The position numbers were made by a program, and so were the translations under genes. This document shows, one piece after another, positions 63,294 through 64,000 of a stretch of 64,000 nucleotides of DNA. The first letter of the stretch is position 1. Each line of letters begins with the position of its first letter. The notes under the pieces were generated by a model. That model saw nothing but the letters and a program-made list of their open reading frames with translations, was not told the DNA's origin and did not search any database. The stretch comes from Flavobacteriales bacterium (lineage in GTDB: Bacteria > Bacteroidota > Bacteroidia > Flavobacteriales_F > PHOS-HE28), in NCBI GenBank assembly GCA_019638115.1, contig JAHBUK010000007.1, positions 28,960-92,959 of the forward strand, written 5' to 3'.

Positions 63294-64000
63294 TCATTTT
63301 GATAGCTGTAAAATTCTGTAAGCTCCTCTCGCTACAATGACAAATACAATTGCTCCAATAATTAAGTCGGGATAACCTGAATTGAGCCAATTAACCAAAA
63401 GTCCTGCTGTAATTACTCCCGAATTTATGATTATGTCATTTGAAGTAAAAATCATACTTGCTTGCATATGAGCTTCTTTGCTTTTTCTCTTTTGCAATAA
63501 ATACAGACAAATAACATTAGCTATTAACGCTACAGTCGAAACGAAAATCATTGTTTGAAAGTCAGGCATTTTCTCGACTCCAATAAATCGTCTGACTACC
63601 TCTATAAAACCAATTACAGCAAGAAGAATTTGAAAGTATCCTGCAAATTTTGCGATGTTCTTTTTTCTGACTACTGTTCCGCCAACAGCAATTAATGCAA
63701 GTCCATAAACAATACTGTCAGCCAGCATATCTAAACTGTCGGCAACCAAGCCCATTGAGTTTGATATAAGTCCTGTTACAATTTCAATGGCGAAAAACAA
63801 AAAATTTATTATTAAAACAGTCCATAAGGTTTTTCTTTCGTCATTTTGATTGTCAGTTGCTGTAAAATTGTCAACCGAAACAGTCGAGAGAATTGAAGTG
63901 TCAAATTTTAATGTGTCAAGTCGCTGAAAAATTTGTTCATTATTGTCTATATGAAAAACGTGTAAAAGTCGGTTGGGTATGTCAAATTCTAACGATTGAA
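63294..64000 (-). CDS. Cation diffusion facilitator family transporter, 5' end missing
   Basis: The reverse frame is open from the window end to a stop at 63294, about 235 residues. The visible N-terminal part (L-L-H-V-F-H-I-D-N-N-E-Q, F-D-T-S-I-L-S-T-V-S-V) looks like a soluble domain, followed by helices with I-E-I-V-T-G-L-I-S-N-S-M-G-L-V-A-D-S-L-D-M-L-A-D, the CDF metal-binding helix, and N-D-I-I-I-N-S-G-V-I-T-A-G. The long C-terminal cytoplasmic domain of other CDF proteins is missing. Exports Zn, Cd or Co by family. Base composition is far more AT-rich than the rest, so recent transfer is likely. Confidence 0.8.
   Translation of the reverse strand, partial: QSLEFDIPNRLLHVFHIDNNEQIFQRLDTLKFDTSILSTVSVDNFTATDNQNDERKTLWTVLIINFLFFAIEIVTGLISNSMGLVADSLDMLADSIVYGLALIAVGGTVVRKKNIAKFAGYFQILLAVIGFIEVVRRFIGVEKMPDFQTMIFVSTVALIANVICLYLLQKRKSKEAHMQASMIFTSNDIIINSGVITAGLLVNWLNSGYPDLIIGAIVFVIVARGAYRILQLSK

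Noticed and set aside
1..64000. tRNA, rRNA and CRISPR arrays
   Set aside because: No cloverleaf-like segments, rRNA blocks or regularly spaced repeats with unique spacers were found; the two tandem arrays have no spacers.

Overview
The window looks like a chromosome segment from a GC-rich member of the Bacteroidota, most likely a Flavobacteriales-type lineage. The evidence is type IX secretion C-terminal sorting tails (3-503, 17192-18418, 52339-53097), a porQ gene, Bacteroidota-type families (GlmU-like sugar-phosphate transferase, DUF4468, the long form of IspH), and a -7 promoter element TAnnTT(T/C)G just upstream of many start codons. I saw no rRNA, tRNA, CRISPR array or transposase gene.

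Region 1 (1-5.7 kb) is a decaying accessory zone. It holds the tail of a secreted protein, a PIN toxin broken by a frameshift with its antitoxin, a lone DUF433 protein, a RelE-type toxin-antitoxin pair, remnants of an Mrr-type restriction enzyme and of an HNH endonuclease, a large PD-(D/E)XK nuclease-like protein, and a methyltransferase cut off at its SAM motif.

Region 2 (5.9-10.9 kb, minus strand, visibly more AT-rich) is the highlight. It is a tight four-gene operon: TIR-APAZ protein, short prokaryotic Argonaute (together a SPARTA-type system), a dGTPase-like HD triphosphohydrolase and a CCA-adding-type nucleotidyltransferase. The first two are a known abortive-infection pair. The coupling to a dNTP-depleting enzyme and a nucleotidyltransferase is, as far as I know, not a described arrangement.

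Region 3 (11-17 kb) is a repeat-rich stretch around paaZ. Two paralogous membrane-protein genes are each preceded by a duplicated fragment of the paaZ 5' end. Three copies of a structured ~100-bp repeat lie here, followed by a RelE-type toxin-antitoxin operon and an orphan antitoxin paralogue with a Lys/Ala-rich tail.

Region 4 (17-62 kb) is mostly ordinary chromosome: secreted proteins, an ABC exporter, a prolyl oligopeptidase, two-component signalling genes, a NYN-cold-shock nuclease, an RnfD-like protein, a desaturase, a gamma-carbonic anhydrase, a GlmU-like protein, Lon, a porin, queA, porQ, cmk, ispH, rpsA, pyrR-pyrB, a STAS protein, RNase Z, a LuxR regulator, a GlcNAc-kinase-like protein, a patatin-like lipase, and histidine catabolism genes (formimidoyltransferase-cyclodeaminase, hutI). 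Short repeats have entered the coding sequence of hutI and probably ispH. Two minisatellites lie upstream of the GlmU-like gene and of rpsA.

Region 5 (62-64 kb) holds an intact vapBC pair and then an abrupt shift to AT-rich DNA carrying a cation-efflux gene cut by the window edge.
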